The notes below the pieces were generated by a model. That model was not told where the DNA came from. It saw nothing but the letters and a program-made list of their open reading frames with translations, and searched no databases. A program made the position numbers and the translations under genes. From Salipaludibacillus daqingensis (GTDB taxonomy: Bacteria; Bacillota; Bacilli; Bacillales; Salisediminibacteriaceae), in NCBI RefSeq assembly GCF_029891575.1, contig NZ_JARZHF010000012.1, positions 1 to 64,000 on the forward strand: a stretch of DNA of 64,000 nt, written 5' to 3'. How positions within the stretch are numbered: the first letter of the stretch is position 1; each line of letters opens with the position of its first letter. Positions 45,697 to 55,284 of this stretch are shown in pieces.

Positions 45697-47316
45697 ATGA
45701 AGAAGTTTATTAGTTATGCAATGATTTGTTTCGTAATCCTATTTTTTACTGCGTGTAGTGATCCGAGTAATAACACGAACGAAGAAGGAGTAAATGGGAC
45801 ATCAAATGACGCTATTCAGTACTCTCCTAGTGATTTCCCTTCGGAATCTATGGAATTGATTGATCATTTTCCTGAAACGGTTTTTTATGAAATATTTGTC
45901 CGAGCTTTTCAAGATTCGTCCGGAGACGGAATCGGGGACATAGCCGGGATGACAGAAAGACTAGATTACTTAGAAGAACTTGGGATCGAAGCTTTATGGT
46001 TAATGCCTATTAATCCCTCTCCTACGTACCACGGCTACGACGTCACAGATTATTATGATATCAACCCTGATTACGGTTCTCTTGATGATTTTCGTGCGTT
46101 TATTGATCAAGCCCATGAAAGAGGTATCAAAGTGATCATGGACTTGGTTGTTAACCATGCTAGCTACGAACATGAATGGTTTCAAGAGGCATTAAATGAC
46201 AAAGATAGTCCTTACAGAGACTGGTTCATTTGGGCTGATGAAGATACAAATGTTGATGAACGAGGCGAATGGGGACAGAACCTTTGGCATGGTGAAGAAC
46301 CGAATCAATACATGAGTGTATTTTGGGAAGGAATGCCTGACCTGAATATGGATAATCAAGATGTTAGAGATAAAATTTATGATATTGGTGAATTTTGGTT
46401 AGATGACGTAGGTGTAGACGGGTTTCGTTTAGATGCTGCAAAACACATTTATCCTGGAGAAGCAGAAAAAAATCATCAATGGTGGGCTGAGTTCCGCTCT
46501 GAAATGGAAGCAGTGAATGAAGATGTCTTTTTAGTTGGAGAAGTATGGGATATTCCACAAGTCACTGGTCCTTATTTAGAGCGAGGGTTTCATTCCACAT
46601 TTAATTTTGATTTAGGGGAAAACATCATTCAAGCAGCTAGACAAGAACGCGGTCAACGTCTTGTTTCATCACTCGTAAATGTTCTAGATCGTTATGCAGA
46701 CTATTCCGATGACTATATTGATTCAACCTTTCTAACGAACCATGATATCGACCGGGTTATGAGTCAACTTCAAGGTAACGACGACCGAGCAAAAATAGCC
46801 GCTTCTCTTCTATTATCTTTGCCAGGTTCTCCTTTCATTTATTATGGAGAAGAAATAGGGATGGAAGGACAAAAACCGGACGAACATATCCGTGAACCGA
46901 TGCTTTGGTATGACGAACCTGAAGAAGCTGATGGTCAAACGACATGGATTAATCCTCGCCATAATAGATCTGATGATGCTCCCTCTGTAGAAAACATGAA
47001 AGATGATGAAAATTCTCTTTGGAGACATTACCAAACGTGGGTGCATTTACGTCGCTCTCATTCCGCTCTTCTTTATGGAGAAATCGAAGAATCCTCAACA
47101 GATGGTGAAGGCATTGTTTCCTTCATTCGTGAATCTGACGATGAGCGTCTTCTTGTTATTCATAATTTAAGCAAAGAGTCGTCTGAAATAGCTATTGCTG
47201 ACGAAGATGACGTTTCAACCCTCTACTTCAGCGAGTCTGATCAGACATCACTATCAGAAGACAATATACTTAATATTGATGCTTATTCTAGCGTTATTTT
47301 AAAAAAGAATAACTAA
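45697..47316 (+). CDS. GH13 alpha-amylase-family lipoprotein
   Basis: This 539-residue protein has a lipoprotein signal (lipobox LFFTAC, Cys about residue 19), so it works on the outer membrane face. The GH13 barrel shows DLVVNH (region I), GVDGFRLDAAKHI (catalytic Asp), FLVGEVW (acid Glu) and FLTNHDIDR (third acid). The family cleaves alpha-1,4 glucans or maltodextrins; it is closest to alpha-amylase/neopullulanase-like lipoproteins. I start at Met 45697 (AAAGGATG upstream). Cre-type operators suggest catabolite repression and sugar induction. The protein is very acidic. Confidence 0.92.
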   Translation: MKKFISYAMICFVILFFTACSDPSNNTNEEGVNGTSNDAIQYSPSDFPSESMELIDHFPETVFYEIFVRAFQDSSGDGIGDIAGMTERLDYLEELGIEALWLMPINPSPTYHGYDVTDYYDINPDYGSLDDFRAFIDQAHERGIKVIMDLVVNHASYEHEWFQEALNDKDSPYRDWFIWADEDTNVDERGEWGQNLWHGEEPNQYMSVFWEGMPDLNMDNQDVRDKIYDIGEFWLDDVGVDGFRLDAAKHIYPGEAEKNHQWWAEFRSEMEAVNEDVFLVGEVWDIPQVTGPYLERGFHSTFNFDLGENIIQAARQERGQRLVSSLVNVLDRYADYSDDYIDSTFLTNHDIDRVMSQLQGNDDRAKIAASLLLSLPGSPFIYYGEEIGMEGQKPDEHIREPMLWYDEPEEADGQTTWINPRHNRSDDAPSVENMKDDENSLWRHYQTWVHLRRSHSALLYGEIEESSTDGEGIVSFIRESDDERLLVIHNLSKESSEIAIADEDDVSTLYFSESDQTSLSEDNILNIDAYSSVILKKNN

Positions 47317-47327
47317 AACTTTCAATG

Positions 47328-47351
47328 GCATCGCAAAATAATTTGCGGTGC
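47328..47351 (+). terminator. Amylase terminator
   Basis: GCAtCGCAAA (47328-47337) pairs with TTTGCGgTGC, followed by TTCTTT on the plus strand. Confidence 0.75.
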
Positions 47352-47452
47352 TTCTTTGATAGTTCCATCTTTCTCAGATATCATATCGACTTTATTACCT
47401 GTTCCTCTCCTCATTTACGTTGCAACTTTACGATTATTCCTAACAAAAAAAA

Positions 47453-47484
47453 GACCGACAAATGAACGTCTTCATTTGTCGGTC
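47453..47484 (-). terminator. Cyclophilin-gene terminator
   Basis: GACCGACAAATGAA (47453-47466) pairs perfectly with TTCATTTGTCGGTC (47471-47484); TTTTTTTT follows on the minus strand. Confidence 0.85.
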
Positions 47485-47552
47485 TCCATATATTACATTT
47501 ATTCCGCTAGTTCTAGTTACTCAAATCAAAAGTCATCGCTCATTGCTTCTAA

Positions 47553-48335
47553 TTAGTTTATAACTTCTACTGTTTCAATAATAACTTCTTCTTCCGGTCG
47601 ATCTCCCGCTTCTGTATCAACTGATGAAATATCATCAACGACATCCATTCCATCAATCACGTGCCCAAATACGGTATGTGCTGGATCAAGATGAGGTGTT
47701 CCTCCTACTTCTAAATACCTCTCTTTAAATCCGTCTGAGAATTCCAGTCCTTGTTCTCCCATTTCATTTAATGATTCTTCATCGTTTAACTGTGGAGTAT
47801 TGGGCTCAGCATTAACAATAAAAAACTGACTTCCATTCGTATTTGGTCCACTATTAGCCATGGATAACGCACCTGTAAAATGACCTACGGATGAATCAAA
47901 TTCATCTTCAAACGGTTCACCAAAAGCACTTTGTCCACCCGTTCCCGTTCCGTCAGGGTCCCCACCTTGAATCATGAAGTTTTCTATGACCCTGTGGAAA
48001 ATCACACCATCATAATAACCTTCTTCACCTAAAGTAAGAAAGTTTTCCACTGCTAAAGGTGCCGCATCAGGAAATAGTTTAATGTGAATTTCGCCCATGT
48101 TTGTATGGATGATCGCCTCTCTTTCATTTTCGGCCACGTCATTTGTAAACTGTGGATAGTAATCATCAGCATCGTTACTTGCACTTTCGTTATTTTCAGT
48201 ATTATTTTCTTCCGTTTGTTCATTATTTTGATTTTCTTGTTCGTTTCCATTATTTTCTTCGTTGTCACCGCAAGCAGAAAGTGTGAGCACCCCCACTAAC
48301 GCTATACTTGTTAACCATTTGTTTGTTTTTTTCAT
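47553..48335 (-). CDS. Cyclophilin-type peptidyl-prolyl isomerase lipoprotein
   Basis: The 260-residue protein has a lipobox (LTLSAC, Cys about residue 22), a long Asn/Glu linker, and a cyclophilin domain (about 70-260) with FHRVIENFMIQGGDPDGTGTGG, the active-site Arg and Gln, and SMANSGPNTNGSQFFI. It catalyses cis-trans isomerisation of prolyl bonds outside the membrane, helping secreted protein folding. The C-terminal domain is Asp/Glu-rich. CTCAATCTCCC on the plus strand gives GGGAGATTGAG upstream of the ATG. Confidence 0.93.
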   Translation of the reverse strand: MKKTNKWLTSIALVGVLTLSACGDNEENNGNEQENQNNEQTEENNTENNESASNDADDYYPQFTNDVAENEREAIIHTNMGEIHIKLFPDAAPLAVENFLTLGEEGYYDGVIFHRVIENFMIQGGDPDGTGTGGQSAFGEPFEDEFDSSVGHFTGALSMANSGPNTNGSQFFIVNAEPNTPQLNDEESLNEMGEQGLEFSDGFKERYLEVGGTPHLDPAHTVFGHVIDGMDVVDDISSVDTEAGDRPEEEVIIETVEVIN

Positions 48336-48415
48336 GTCTCAATCTCCCTATCATGTGAATTTATTTAACGCATTGTAAATGCAATAACGCTTTTACTGAT
48401 ATTAATTTTCATTTT

Positions 48416-48431
48416 GGTGATTCATATCACC
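48416..48431 (+). promoter_or_regulatory. Perfect palindrome upstream of ric/scdA
   Basis: GGTGATTCATATCACC is a 16-nt perfect palindrome, centred 65 bases before the chosen start. It fits GGTGA-N6-TCACC, close to the Fnr/Crp-type box TGTGA-N6-TCACA. Confidence 0.5.
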
Positions 48432-48488
48432 GCTAACGACTCCTATCTCTATTACAATGAAGTCAGATCATATAAGGAGGAATTACTT

Positions 48489-49211
48489 ATGAATACAACG
48501 ATTAATAGAGAAGCTATGGTAAAAGATTTGGTCATTGAAATCCCTCATTCAGATGAACTATTTAAACACTATCGAATCGACTTTTGTTGCGGTGGAAAGC
48601 GTCCGCTTCATGAGGTGATTGCAGAGAAAAATTTAGATGAACAGTCGATTCTTCAAGCACTTGAGACATTGTCTCAAAATGCAAAAGATCGAACGGACCA
48701 AGATCAAAAAGATTGGACTGCTGCAACTTATGGTGAATTGATGAATCATGTTGTACAGCGTCATCACGGTTTTTTGTTGAAAGAACTACCTGACCTTAGT
48801 TTTTATGTAACAAAAATATTTCGTGTTCATGGTGGTGCTCACCCAGAGTTAGCAGATCTTCATAAACAGTTCCACAATCTGAAAATGGAACTAGAGCAAC
48901 ATATGGTAAAAGAAGAGCAAATGGTTTTCCCTGCTATTCATCGTTATGAACAAACGCTAGACACGAACGATTATGCACAAGCCGTTCAACGCATTGATGA
49001 ATTGGAAGAAGAACATGAAGCTGCTGGTGACTTATTAAAGAGTATTCGTAGTATCACCAATGATTTTACCCTACCTGCTGGGGCTTGCACAACCTATAAT
49101 TTAACTTTTTCACGGTTAGAAGCGCTAGAGTCCGATATGTTCCAACATATTCACCTTGAAAATAACATTCTGTTCCCTAGTTTAAAAGCGGACATTACTC
49201 AAAAGGCTTAA
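48489..49211 (+). CDS. scdA: Iron-sulfur cluster repair protein RIC (ScdA/YtfE)
   Basis: RIC repairs Fe-S clusters damaged by nitric oxide or peroxide, using a di-iron site. The N-terminal ScdA domain has HYRIDFCCGGKRPLHE with the CCGG motif. The C-terminal hemerythrin-like domain supplies iron ligands: MNHVVQRHH, RVHGGAHPEL, EEQMVFPAIH, EEEHEAAG and HIHLENNILFPSL. I start at Met 48489, 8 bases after AAGGAGGAA. The 241-residue length is normal. An Fnr/Crp-like palindrome lies just upstream. Confidence 0.95.
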   Translation: MNTTINREAMVKDLVIEIPHSDELFKHYRIDFCCGGKRPLHEVIAEKNLDEQSILQALETLSQNAKDRTDQDQKDWTAATYGELMNHVVQRHHGFLLKELPDLSFYVTKIFRVHGGAHPELADLHKQFHNLKMELEQHMVKEEQMVFPAIHRYEQTLDTNDYAQAVQRIDELEEEHEAAGDLLKSIRSITNDFTLPAGACTTYNLTFSRLEALESDMFQHIHLENNILFPSLKADITQKA

Positions 49212-49237
49212 CAGAGAACACAAATCAATAAGGTTAT

Positions 49238-49262
49238 GAGAAGAAAATTCCCTTTTCTTCTC
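49238..49262 (+). terminator. RIC terminator
   Basis: GAGAAGAAAA (49238-49247) pairs perfectly with TTTTCTTCTC (49253-49262), followed by T7. Confidence 0.85.
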
Positions 49263-49395
49263 TTTTTTTGTTTTTTCATTTTGGCTCTTAGGAGACATTT
49301 ACCAAACAAACGTTCTTGACTAATCTATAGAATAAAGTAAACTATAAATAAGAACTAATGTTCGTATATCGTTATAATGAGAAAGGGGTATCACA

Positions 49396-49764
49396 ATGGC
49401 CAAACTCACAGCAGAAGAAGAACAGTTAACGGAATCATACATCTTACTTGAGATGGCTCGCAAAGTACTGGAAATCGACTTAGCTAGATTAGATCAAGCA
49501 CCTCTAAAATTAAAGGATCCATACATTCGTCTCTTGGAGGTGACACTGCACCGTTTGAGTCGACAACTCTACACCACAAGGTTTTCGATGAAACAGCTAG
49601 GTATTAAAGTTCAGCTAAATGAATACGACGAAACGTTCTCTGAGTACTCCATTTTCTTCCGAGGTTATGTAGTGACAGCAAAATATCTAAATGCACATTT
49701 AAAAAACCAAGTTAGTCGCCAAATTGAAGACTTATTTACTTATGGAAAAAAAGAAGTACATTAA
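49396..49764 (+). CDS. YhjD-like protein of unknown function
   Basis: The 122-residue cytosolic protein is mostly helical (EEEQLTESYILLEMARKVLE). The order of LKLKDPYIRLLEVTLHRLSR, TRFSMKQLGIKV and EYSIFFRGY resembles the Bacillus YhjD group. No catalytic motif is visible. AAAGGGG precedes the ATG. The assignment rests on recalled similarity. Confidence 0.6.
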   Translation: MAKLTAEEEQLTESYILLEMARKVLEIDLARLDQAPLKLKDPYIRLLEVTLHRLSRQLYTTRFSMKQLGIKVQLNEYDETFSEYSIFFRGYVVTAKYLNAHLKNQVSRQIEDLFTYGKKEVH

Positions 49765-49797
49765 GCTTTAGCTCATGTAATACAATGCTTCGTTTCA

Positions 49798-50652
49798 CTA
49801 TGTAGCTTTTATTAATGGGAACACTTCTTTCGCCGTATGATAAAATACATCCTCCCAAGAAGATGATGGAATATGAGACTGAATAAATTCTATATACGGT
49901 TTTATTTTTACTAACGGCCAGTCCGTACCGAACATAAATTTATCGTAATGATCACAGTAAGCCAATGCATGCTTCATATGATTAAAATAATGTGGTGTTC
50001 GTGTGATCCGATTTACTTCTTTTTCATCACCAATAATTAAGCCAGATAAATCAGCAAACACATTCCGATTTTTATATACCACTTCTGCAGCATCGAGCAT
50101 CCAAGGATCTCCAAAATGAGCAATGACAAAGCTGACATCTCTATGTTTGACAGCTACTTCATCAATCGTTAGTGGATGAGAGTATTTCAGTAACCCACGC
50201 TCTGAATACGTATCTCCTGCATGAAAAACAACCGGTAACTTATAATCTTTTGCAAGAGCGTACACTGGTTCATAAATGGGATCAAAAGCATAAAAAGGAT
50301 AATACCCTAAGTAAATTTTTATCCCCACTAATTTAGGTTGTAGTAATTCCCTCTCTAAATGATAGAGATCTTGCCGACTGAGCCGATAAGGATTGATTCC
50401 TGCACAATACAAGACAGAATCACTCGATATAGGTAGCATGTCTAATCCCATCGGTGTCGAAGCAGCAGAGCAAGGAAATCCTCCGCCTCCTTCAAGCTCT
50501 CGGAGTCCCATACCAATGGCTAAAGAAATGTTATTTTCCCTCATCTCTTTTTTTAGGCCGTGATAAGAGTAATCAACATGCGACAAGTTTATTGCTGTAT
50601 GGCGAAAAGAATGTATATGCGATAAATGAACGTGTGCATCAATGATTTTCAA
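49798..50652 (-). CDS. Amidohydrolase-family TIM-barrel protein
   Basis: The protein begins LKIIDAHVHLSHIHSF, with the HxH metal motif of amidohydrolases (first barrel strand). The VVFHAGDTYSERG and VIAHFGDPWM blocks supply further His ligands, and FGTDWPLVK the final Asp. It belongs to the amidohydrolase-2 (ACMS-decarboxylase-like) group. The substrate is unknown. I start at TTG 50652 (RBS GGAGGG, 10 bases away), because the family begins here. The frame extends upstream to an ATG within the ywpF-like gene. Confidence 0.83.
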   Translation of the reverse strand: MKIIDAHVHLSHIHSFRHTAINLSHVDYSYHGLKKEMRENNISLAIGMGLRELEGGGGFPCSAASTPMGLDMLPISSDSVLYCAGINPYRLSRQDLYHLERELLQPKLVGIKIYLGYYPFYAFDPIYEPVYALAKDYKLPVVFHAGDTYSERGLLKYSHPLTIDEVAVKHRDVSFVIAHFGDPWMLDAAEVVYKNRNVFADLSGLIIGDEKEVNRITRTPHYFNHMKHALAYCDHYDKFMFGTDWPLVKIKPYIEFIQSHIPSSSWEDVFYHTAKEVFPLIKAT

Positions 50653-50722
50653 TGCAAGTACTCCCTCCTCATCATCACTGTAGAAAACGCCCCTTAATCT
50701 AATAGGAAGGCGCTTGATATAA

Positions 50723-51238
50723 TTATTTATTTTCTCCTTCAGCTTCATAATATCCTTGTTCTTTCACTTGTTCGTAGGCATTTGTTAAAATTCCTTGGAT
50801 AGCTCTTCCCCTATCTTTCTTACGACGACGGTATTCATCATACAATTCTTCTCCTGCATATCCTTCATCGATAAGGTTTTTAATCAACATATCTGACAAG
50901 TCGTCTTTTTTTACAACAATAATCCCTTCTAAATGAACAACAATATGATCTTCTAATTGATTGACAGATCTAACTTTACATACGAACGTAGCCGGATCAT
51001 TTGTCCTCTTAGTAATCGTCACTTCCGTCATAAACGACTGCTCTGTTTCTAGATAATTTTGGAAGAAATCATTCCATTCCTTATCGAGTACCGCTTCTAA
51101 TAACCAATTTTTTTCCGCTTCTTCTTTATTTATAATTAATCCCTCTGCTAACGGGATTTGTTTCCCCTTCATTTCTTCATTCGTTTCTTTGTCTTCATCA
51201 AACAAAACCATTAACGAACATAACTTAAATGTTTTCAT
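50723..51238 (-). CDS. YwpF-like family protein
   Basis: The 171-residue protein begins MKTFKLCSLMVLFDEDKETN and continues IPLAEGLIINKEEAEKNWLL, matching the YwpF-like pattern. It has a beta-rich middle (TFVCKVRSVNQLEDHIVVHL) and a charged C-terminal helix (YDEYRRRKKDRGRAIQGILT). No catalytic motif is seen; function unknown. GGAGGAG precedes the ATG. Confidence 0.65.
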   Translation of the reverse strand: MKTFKLCSLMVLFDEDKETNEEMKGKQIPLAEGLIINKEEAEKNWLLEAVLDKEWNDFFQNYLETEQSFMTEVTITKRTNDPATFVCKVRSVNQLEDHIVVHLEGIIVVKKDDLSDMLIKNLIDEGYAGEELYDEYRRRKKDRGRAIQGILTNAYEQVKEQGYYEAEGENK

Positions 51239-51541
51239 ATATACTCCTCCAATAACGTAAAATCTTCTTCCCTATATCATACTACCTATTCTTCAATAGA
51301 ACATCATTTTCCTCTGTTTTCTTTGGAAAAAATACGTTCATTCTATTTTCAAGAAAAGAATTGTTGAGCGAAGCTTTGCGGATGCGTAGCTTGTAAAGCG
51401 CTAACGAAAAAGCGCTGAAGTAACGATGAACAGAACATAACGAAGATCGCATCCCACTTAACAAGGGTGTAAATAAAGTGGGATTCTAATCTGCTTTAAC
51501 TAACAAAAAGTATTCATATTAAATATTTATACAGAAAAAAA
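51239..51541. other. Gene-free segment with repeat-like hairpins
   Basis: The stretch contains AGCGCT twice around AACGAAAA (about 51397-51416), and an ATCCCACTT/AAGTGGGAT inverted repeat with a 20-base loop (about 51451-51485). GC content is locally higher than in neighbours. The minus-strand frame here has no start signal. It looks like a decayed mobile palindromic element or remnant, not a gene. Confidence 0.45.
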
Positions 51542-51574
51542 GAAACCCTCAGCATAGATGCAACAGAGGATTTC
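51542..51574 (-). terminator. Terminator of the DUF2207-like gene
   Basis: GAAACCCTC pairs with GAGGATTTC across one mismatch, and the minus strand continues TTTTTTTCTG. Confidence 0.8.
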
Positions 51575-51625
51575 CCGACAATCTGTAAGCCTTGTTTAGA
51601 AGCTTTTCAGAAGAAAATCAATGAA

Positions 51626-52642
51626 CTATTCCGAAAAATCGTTAAACTCGTTTTCGATATCGTTTTCACTATGAGCAATTGGAGAAATCACTTTATCCAA
51701 AGATGCTTCGAGATCGTCAACCATGTTTTTTCCTTCCAATGAAATTGCCGTCGCACCAGGTGCCATCGCAAAGTACAGAGGAAAACGTTCGTCTTGTAAA
51801 GACACTTGAGATGCTTCACGAATAGGGAAATGACTTAAATAATCTTCTTTTAACCCGAAGGCAATCGCATAAACAAAACTAGCTGTTAACCATTGTTCGT
51901 CTTTTTTCTCAGGCGAAGTAGTTAGCTCCTCAATAAATGGTTGCCACTTCTGATATTCCAATTGCCCCGCAAACGTCTTAGAAGAAACAGATAACATAGT
52001 AATGAATGTAGCGATTCCAGCTACTAGGTAAAGGATACTTAAGAGCGGTGAGGCAATGATAAATCCACTCCCTAATAAAATCATTACTACGGACAACATA
52101 AGTAACACTCGTTTATAACTTGGAAACATATTTAAAAGTCCTTTAGTCTTTAACTCAAGCTTCATCGTTTCTTCCCATTCATAGAGACGTTGGATAAATA
52201 TATCTCGCTGATGTTTACCTTCTGTATAAACGAAAAGATCGTCGACATAAAACACACCATTTTGCCCGACTTCAAACAATATCCAATCGATTAAATACTG
52301 TTCACTTTTGGAAGTTGTTTTTTCTTCTACCCCTTCCACAGAAAAGTAATAAGAAGGCCCTCGCTCATCTTCCTTTAACGTTAACATTCGTTTTCTTACT
52401 AAATTTAATAACCCTGCAGTAATATGTCGAGTATACGCCCCTCGCCCATAGATTAATTGAGCAATCATTGGTGGTGAAAAAGACTTAAAATCCTTTTCTG
52501 TTAAATCACGACTACTACTCGCCATCGAAACAATATGCTTTCGTTTCCATTTTTCCCGACCTATGACACTAAACACCGTAATCATCAAAACGAGAAAAAT
52601 AACTAAAAATCCTATTTCCAAAGAGGAAAACATTCCTGTCAT
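51626..52642 (-). CDS. DUF2207-like membrane protein
   Basis: The 338-residue protein has an N-terminal membrane helix (SSLEIGFLVIFLVLMITVFS), a cytosolic domain (about 45-175) with FSPPMIAQLIYGRGAYTRHI, a hydrophobic hairpin (about 182-222), and a C-terminal region with WLTASFVYAIAFGLKEDYLS. This pattern matches the C-terminal half of DUF2207 proteins, which often neighbour LemA. The usual N-terminal extracellular DUF2207 domain is absent. Function unknown. GGAGGTG precedes the ATG. Confidence 0.7.
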   Translation of the reverse strand: MTGMFSSLEIGFLVIFLVLMITVFSVIGREKWKRKHIVSMASSSRDLTEKDFKSFSPPMIAQLIYGRGAYTRHITAGLLNLVRKRMLTLKEDERGPSYYFSVEGVEEKTTSKSEQYLIDWILFEVGQNGVFYVDDLFVYTEGKHQRDIFIQRLYEWEETMKLELKTKGLLNMFPSYKRVLLMLSVVMILLGSGFIIASPLLSILYLVAGIATFITMLSVSSKTFAGQLEYQKWQPFIEELTTSPEKKDEQWLTASFVYAIAFGLKEDYLSHFPIREASQVSLQDERFPLYFAMAPGATAISLEGKNMVDDLEASLDKVISPIAHSENDIENEFNDFSE

Positions 52643-52677
52643 GAAGCTTCACCTCCAAAAGAAGTTTTTCCTATCGA

Positions 52678-53340
52678 TTACTGAACATTCTTTCGAAAAA
52701 ATTTCATGAAGTAAAACAATAAAACGAAAAGTGAAAATATGACATAACCGACTAAATAACCGAAGTATTGGTTCTCATTAATCCAAAGTGGACCTGATAA
52801 AAGACTTAGCAACCAAACCATTGAAATGTTGCCTAAGAGCGTGGACCAGGCATACGCCCGATCATTTATTGGACTAACCCCAGCAGCAATTGAAATTAAA
52901 TTACTCGGCATAATCGGAATACTTCGTAAAAAAACAATCATAAATACTCCATAGGATGACAACAAATCTAAAATGTAGGAGAGTTTCTCTTCTTTTCTTT
53001 TCCAATATTTTTGTATCGTTTTTTCACTAACTGTTCTCGTTATCCAAAAGCATAGGAGAGCCCCTAAACTCGTTCCGATCAAGCTAAATAAAAAACCAAA
53101 AATCATACCGAACGAAATAAAGTGAACCATAATTAATATGATAATAGGAAAAATTGTAATGACATTTTGTATCATCATAAGAGGAATGGTTATTAACAAA
53201 ATACGATAACCTAATTCTGGAAATAACTCATCTGTAAAATAACTTAAATTTTCTTCACGAAGCTGCATCACCCATTCCCAATTGAATATTACGAGAAGTA
53301 AACTGGTACTTATAAGCAGAATCATTGCTGTTTTTTTCAT
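52678..53340 (-). CDS. TVP38/TMEM64 (SNARE-associated/DedA-like) membrane protein
   Basis: The 220-residue protein has about five hydrophobic segments. The VTT domain is seen in MIQNVITIFPIIILIMVHFI and FGFLFSLIGTSLGALLCFWI, followed by FLRSIPIMPSNLISIAAGVS (the family's conserved R-x-IP-x4-N block). Such proteins are thought to scramble or move lipids. I start at Met 53340, because AGGTGTG lies upstream. Confidence 0.88.
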   Translation of the reverse strand: MKKTAMILLISTSLLLVIFNWEWVMQLREENLSYFTDELFPELGYRILLITIPLMMIQNVITIFPIIILIMVHFISFGMIFGFLFSLIGTSLGALLCFWITRTVSEKTIQKYWKRKEEKLSYILDLLSSYGVFMIVFLRSIPIMPSNLISIAAGVSPINDRAYAWSTLLGNISMVWLLSLLSGPLWINENQYFGYLVGYVIFSLFVLLFYFMKFFRKNVQ

Positions 53341-53436
53341 CACATCACACCTATATGAAATTGGAAAATGGTTTGTTCTTTCATTATAACGAACTTCCTG
53401 CAAAAAAGAAAAAGAAACAGGCTAAGCTGCTTCTTT

Positions 53437-55125
53437 TTATGAAACTTTGAATCTCTTTACTTCCTGTTTTAATTCTTTTGCAAGTATATCTAATTCTTCT
53501 GCTGATGATGTGATCTCTTCTATCGATATTCGTTGATTATCTGTCCCGTTTTTGACATCTAAAAATCTATCTGACGTATGGTCTGCCATTTTTGCCATTT
53601 CATCCACCGAAGCACTGACTTGCTCTGTACTCGCTGACATTTCTTCAGATATTGCGGAAACTTCTTGAATTTGAGTAGATACATTTAATATCGATTGATT
53701 CACTCGTTCAAAAGCATCACCAGCTTTGTGAACTCTTTCAATCCCTCGATTCACTTCCTCCGTGTCCGTTCTCATTTTTGCTAATGCTTGTTCTGTATCA
53801 CGTTGTATTTGAACAATAACATTGCCGATTTCTTCCGCTGATTTTCGAGACTCTTCTGCGAGTTTCCTTACTTCATCTGCTACGACAGCAAATCCTTTGC
53901 CATGTTCGCCTGCTCTAGCTGCTTCAATCGCGGCATTAAGAGCTAACAAGTTCGTTTGTTCTGATATATCTGTAATCATTTCAACAATCGATCCAATTTG
54001 ATTTGTTCTTTGACCAAGATCATTCATAACCGAAGACGTTTCATCAACGGAACTTGATATTAAGCCCATCTGTTTCACCGCTTCGTTGATATCTCGATTC
54101 CCTTCATCTGACTCATTCGTTGCTGTCGATGCAGATTCCGTCACAACCATAGAGGAAGAGGCGATTCGCTGAATTCCAAGTGCCATTTCTTCCATCGCAC
54201 GAGCACTCTCGTTTGAGCTTTCTACTGTATTAGCTGCTCCTTTGGCAACATCATTTATTGTTGATGAGATGACATTCGTTGCTTCCGAAGACTTTTCTGA
54301 TGCTGTTGTTAACTTTTCTGATGCAACAGCTACCTTTTCACTCGTCTCCATCGTTCTCGTTAATAGATGACGCAGATTGATGACCATATCATTAACCGCT
54401 ATCGTTAATTGTCCTATTTCATCTTTGGAATTCGTTTTAATGTTATCGCCAGAGAAATCACCGTCTGCCACTTGTTTAATTTTTGTTACAACAGTTAAAA
54501 TTGGATTCACAATCCGATTAGCTACAAACAATGCTACGGCGACTGCAATAGCAACACCGGTTATAGTTGCAATAATATTAAATATCCTGACCATGGTTCC
54601 CTGCTCCATCATCGAACTTCCAAGTGAAACAATACTTTCTCTCTCTTCTATCGCTAAGCCACGAAAACCATCTTGCACTTCTTCTGCGATAGGATCTAAT
54701 TCATACCTTACTGTGATAAAAGCAGTATCTAAACCGTGTTCTTCAAACATAGGGAAAACACGATCTATCGTTAGCCTATTCCAACGATCACTCTGCTCAA
54801 TTAAGTGAGCTACATCGACATCTCGATTAGAATAATTTAGTAACAAGTCCCCTAATTCTTCACTTTCAGCTGCCATATCAATAAAGTGTTCGCGATATTC
54901 TTCCTCACCACTCAATATGTAGGCTCGAATCGTTGCCATACGGTCAGCCATGTTATAAGCCATTTCATCGCTCGTTGCAACGCGCGGTAAATTATCAGAT
55001 ACGATATCATCAACGTGATTATTTACTGTGTACAAGTTGTATAGCGAATATCCAGACATTGCTACAATTATAACTAGTACAACACCAAAACCTAATAGAA
55101 TCTTTGCTCTTATACTATTTTTCAT
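53437..55125 (-). CDS. Methyl-accepting chemotaxis protein
   Basis: The 562-residue chemoreceptor has an N-terminal membrane helix (about 8-28), a periplasm-facing four-helix bundle (about 30-180) of the 4HB type, a second helix (about 185-205), a HAMP domain (about 207-260, [20 protein letters not shown]) and a signalling domain with the conserved tip [20 protein letters not shown] followed by [28 protein letters not shown] precedes the ATG. Ligand unknown. Terminated by the hairpin near 55234 only on the opposite side; it is monocistronic. CheV, encoded 8 kb away, is a likely partner. Confidence 0.94.
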   Translation of the reverse strand: MKNSIRAKILLGFGVVLVIIVAMSGYSLYNLYTVNNHVDDIVSDNLPRVATSDEMAYNMADRMATIRAYILSGEEEYREHFIDMAAESEELGDLLLNYSNRDVDVAHLIEQSDRWNRLTIDRVFPMFEEHGLDTAFITVRYELDPIAEEVQDGFRGLAIEERESIVSLGSSMMEQGTMVRIFNIIATITGVAIAVAVALFVANRIVNPILTVVTKIKQVADGDFSGDNIKTNSKDEIGQLTIAVNDMVINLRHLLTRTMETSEKVAVASEKLTTASEKSSEATNVISSTINDVAKGAANTVESSNESARAMEEMALGIQRIASSSMVVTESASTATNESDEGNRDINEAVKQMGLISSSVDETSSVMNDLGQRTNQIGSIVEMITDISEQTNLLALNAAIEAARAGEHGKGFAVVADEVRKLAEESRKSAEEIGNVIVQIQRDTEQALAKMRTDTEEVNRGIERVHKAGDAFERVNQSILNVSTQIQEVSAISEEMSASTEQVSASVDEMAKMADHTSDRFLDVKNGTDNQRISIEEITSSAEELDILAKELKQEVKRFKVS

Positions 55126-55233
55126 CTTCTACCCCCACGAAGTAACAATTTTTTATGTATTCTATATTTTCAAATCTCGTTAAATATACCATATATCACA
55201 AGACTTTTGATTCACTTATTAACAAAAAATAAA

Positions 55234-55260
55234 AAAGACCTATGGATATTCATAGATCTT
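55234..55260 (-). terminator. htpX terminator
   Basis: AAAGACCTATG pairs with CATAGATCTTT across one mismatch, followed by TTATTTTTTG on the minus strand. Confidence 0.75.
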
Positions 55261-55284
55261 TCGTAAGTAAACGCAGCAAAATAT

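Noticed and set aside
51282-51464. Minus-strand 60-residue protein.
   Set aside because: No start signal, and it overlaps palindromic sequences that look like element debris.
54377-54808. Plus-strand 143-residue hydrophobic frame.
   Set aside because: It is antisense to the chemoreceptor's HAMP and second membrane region; the sense protein explains it.
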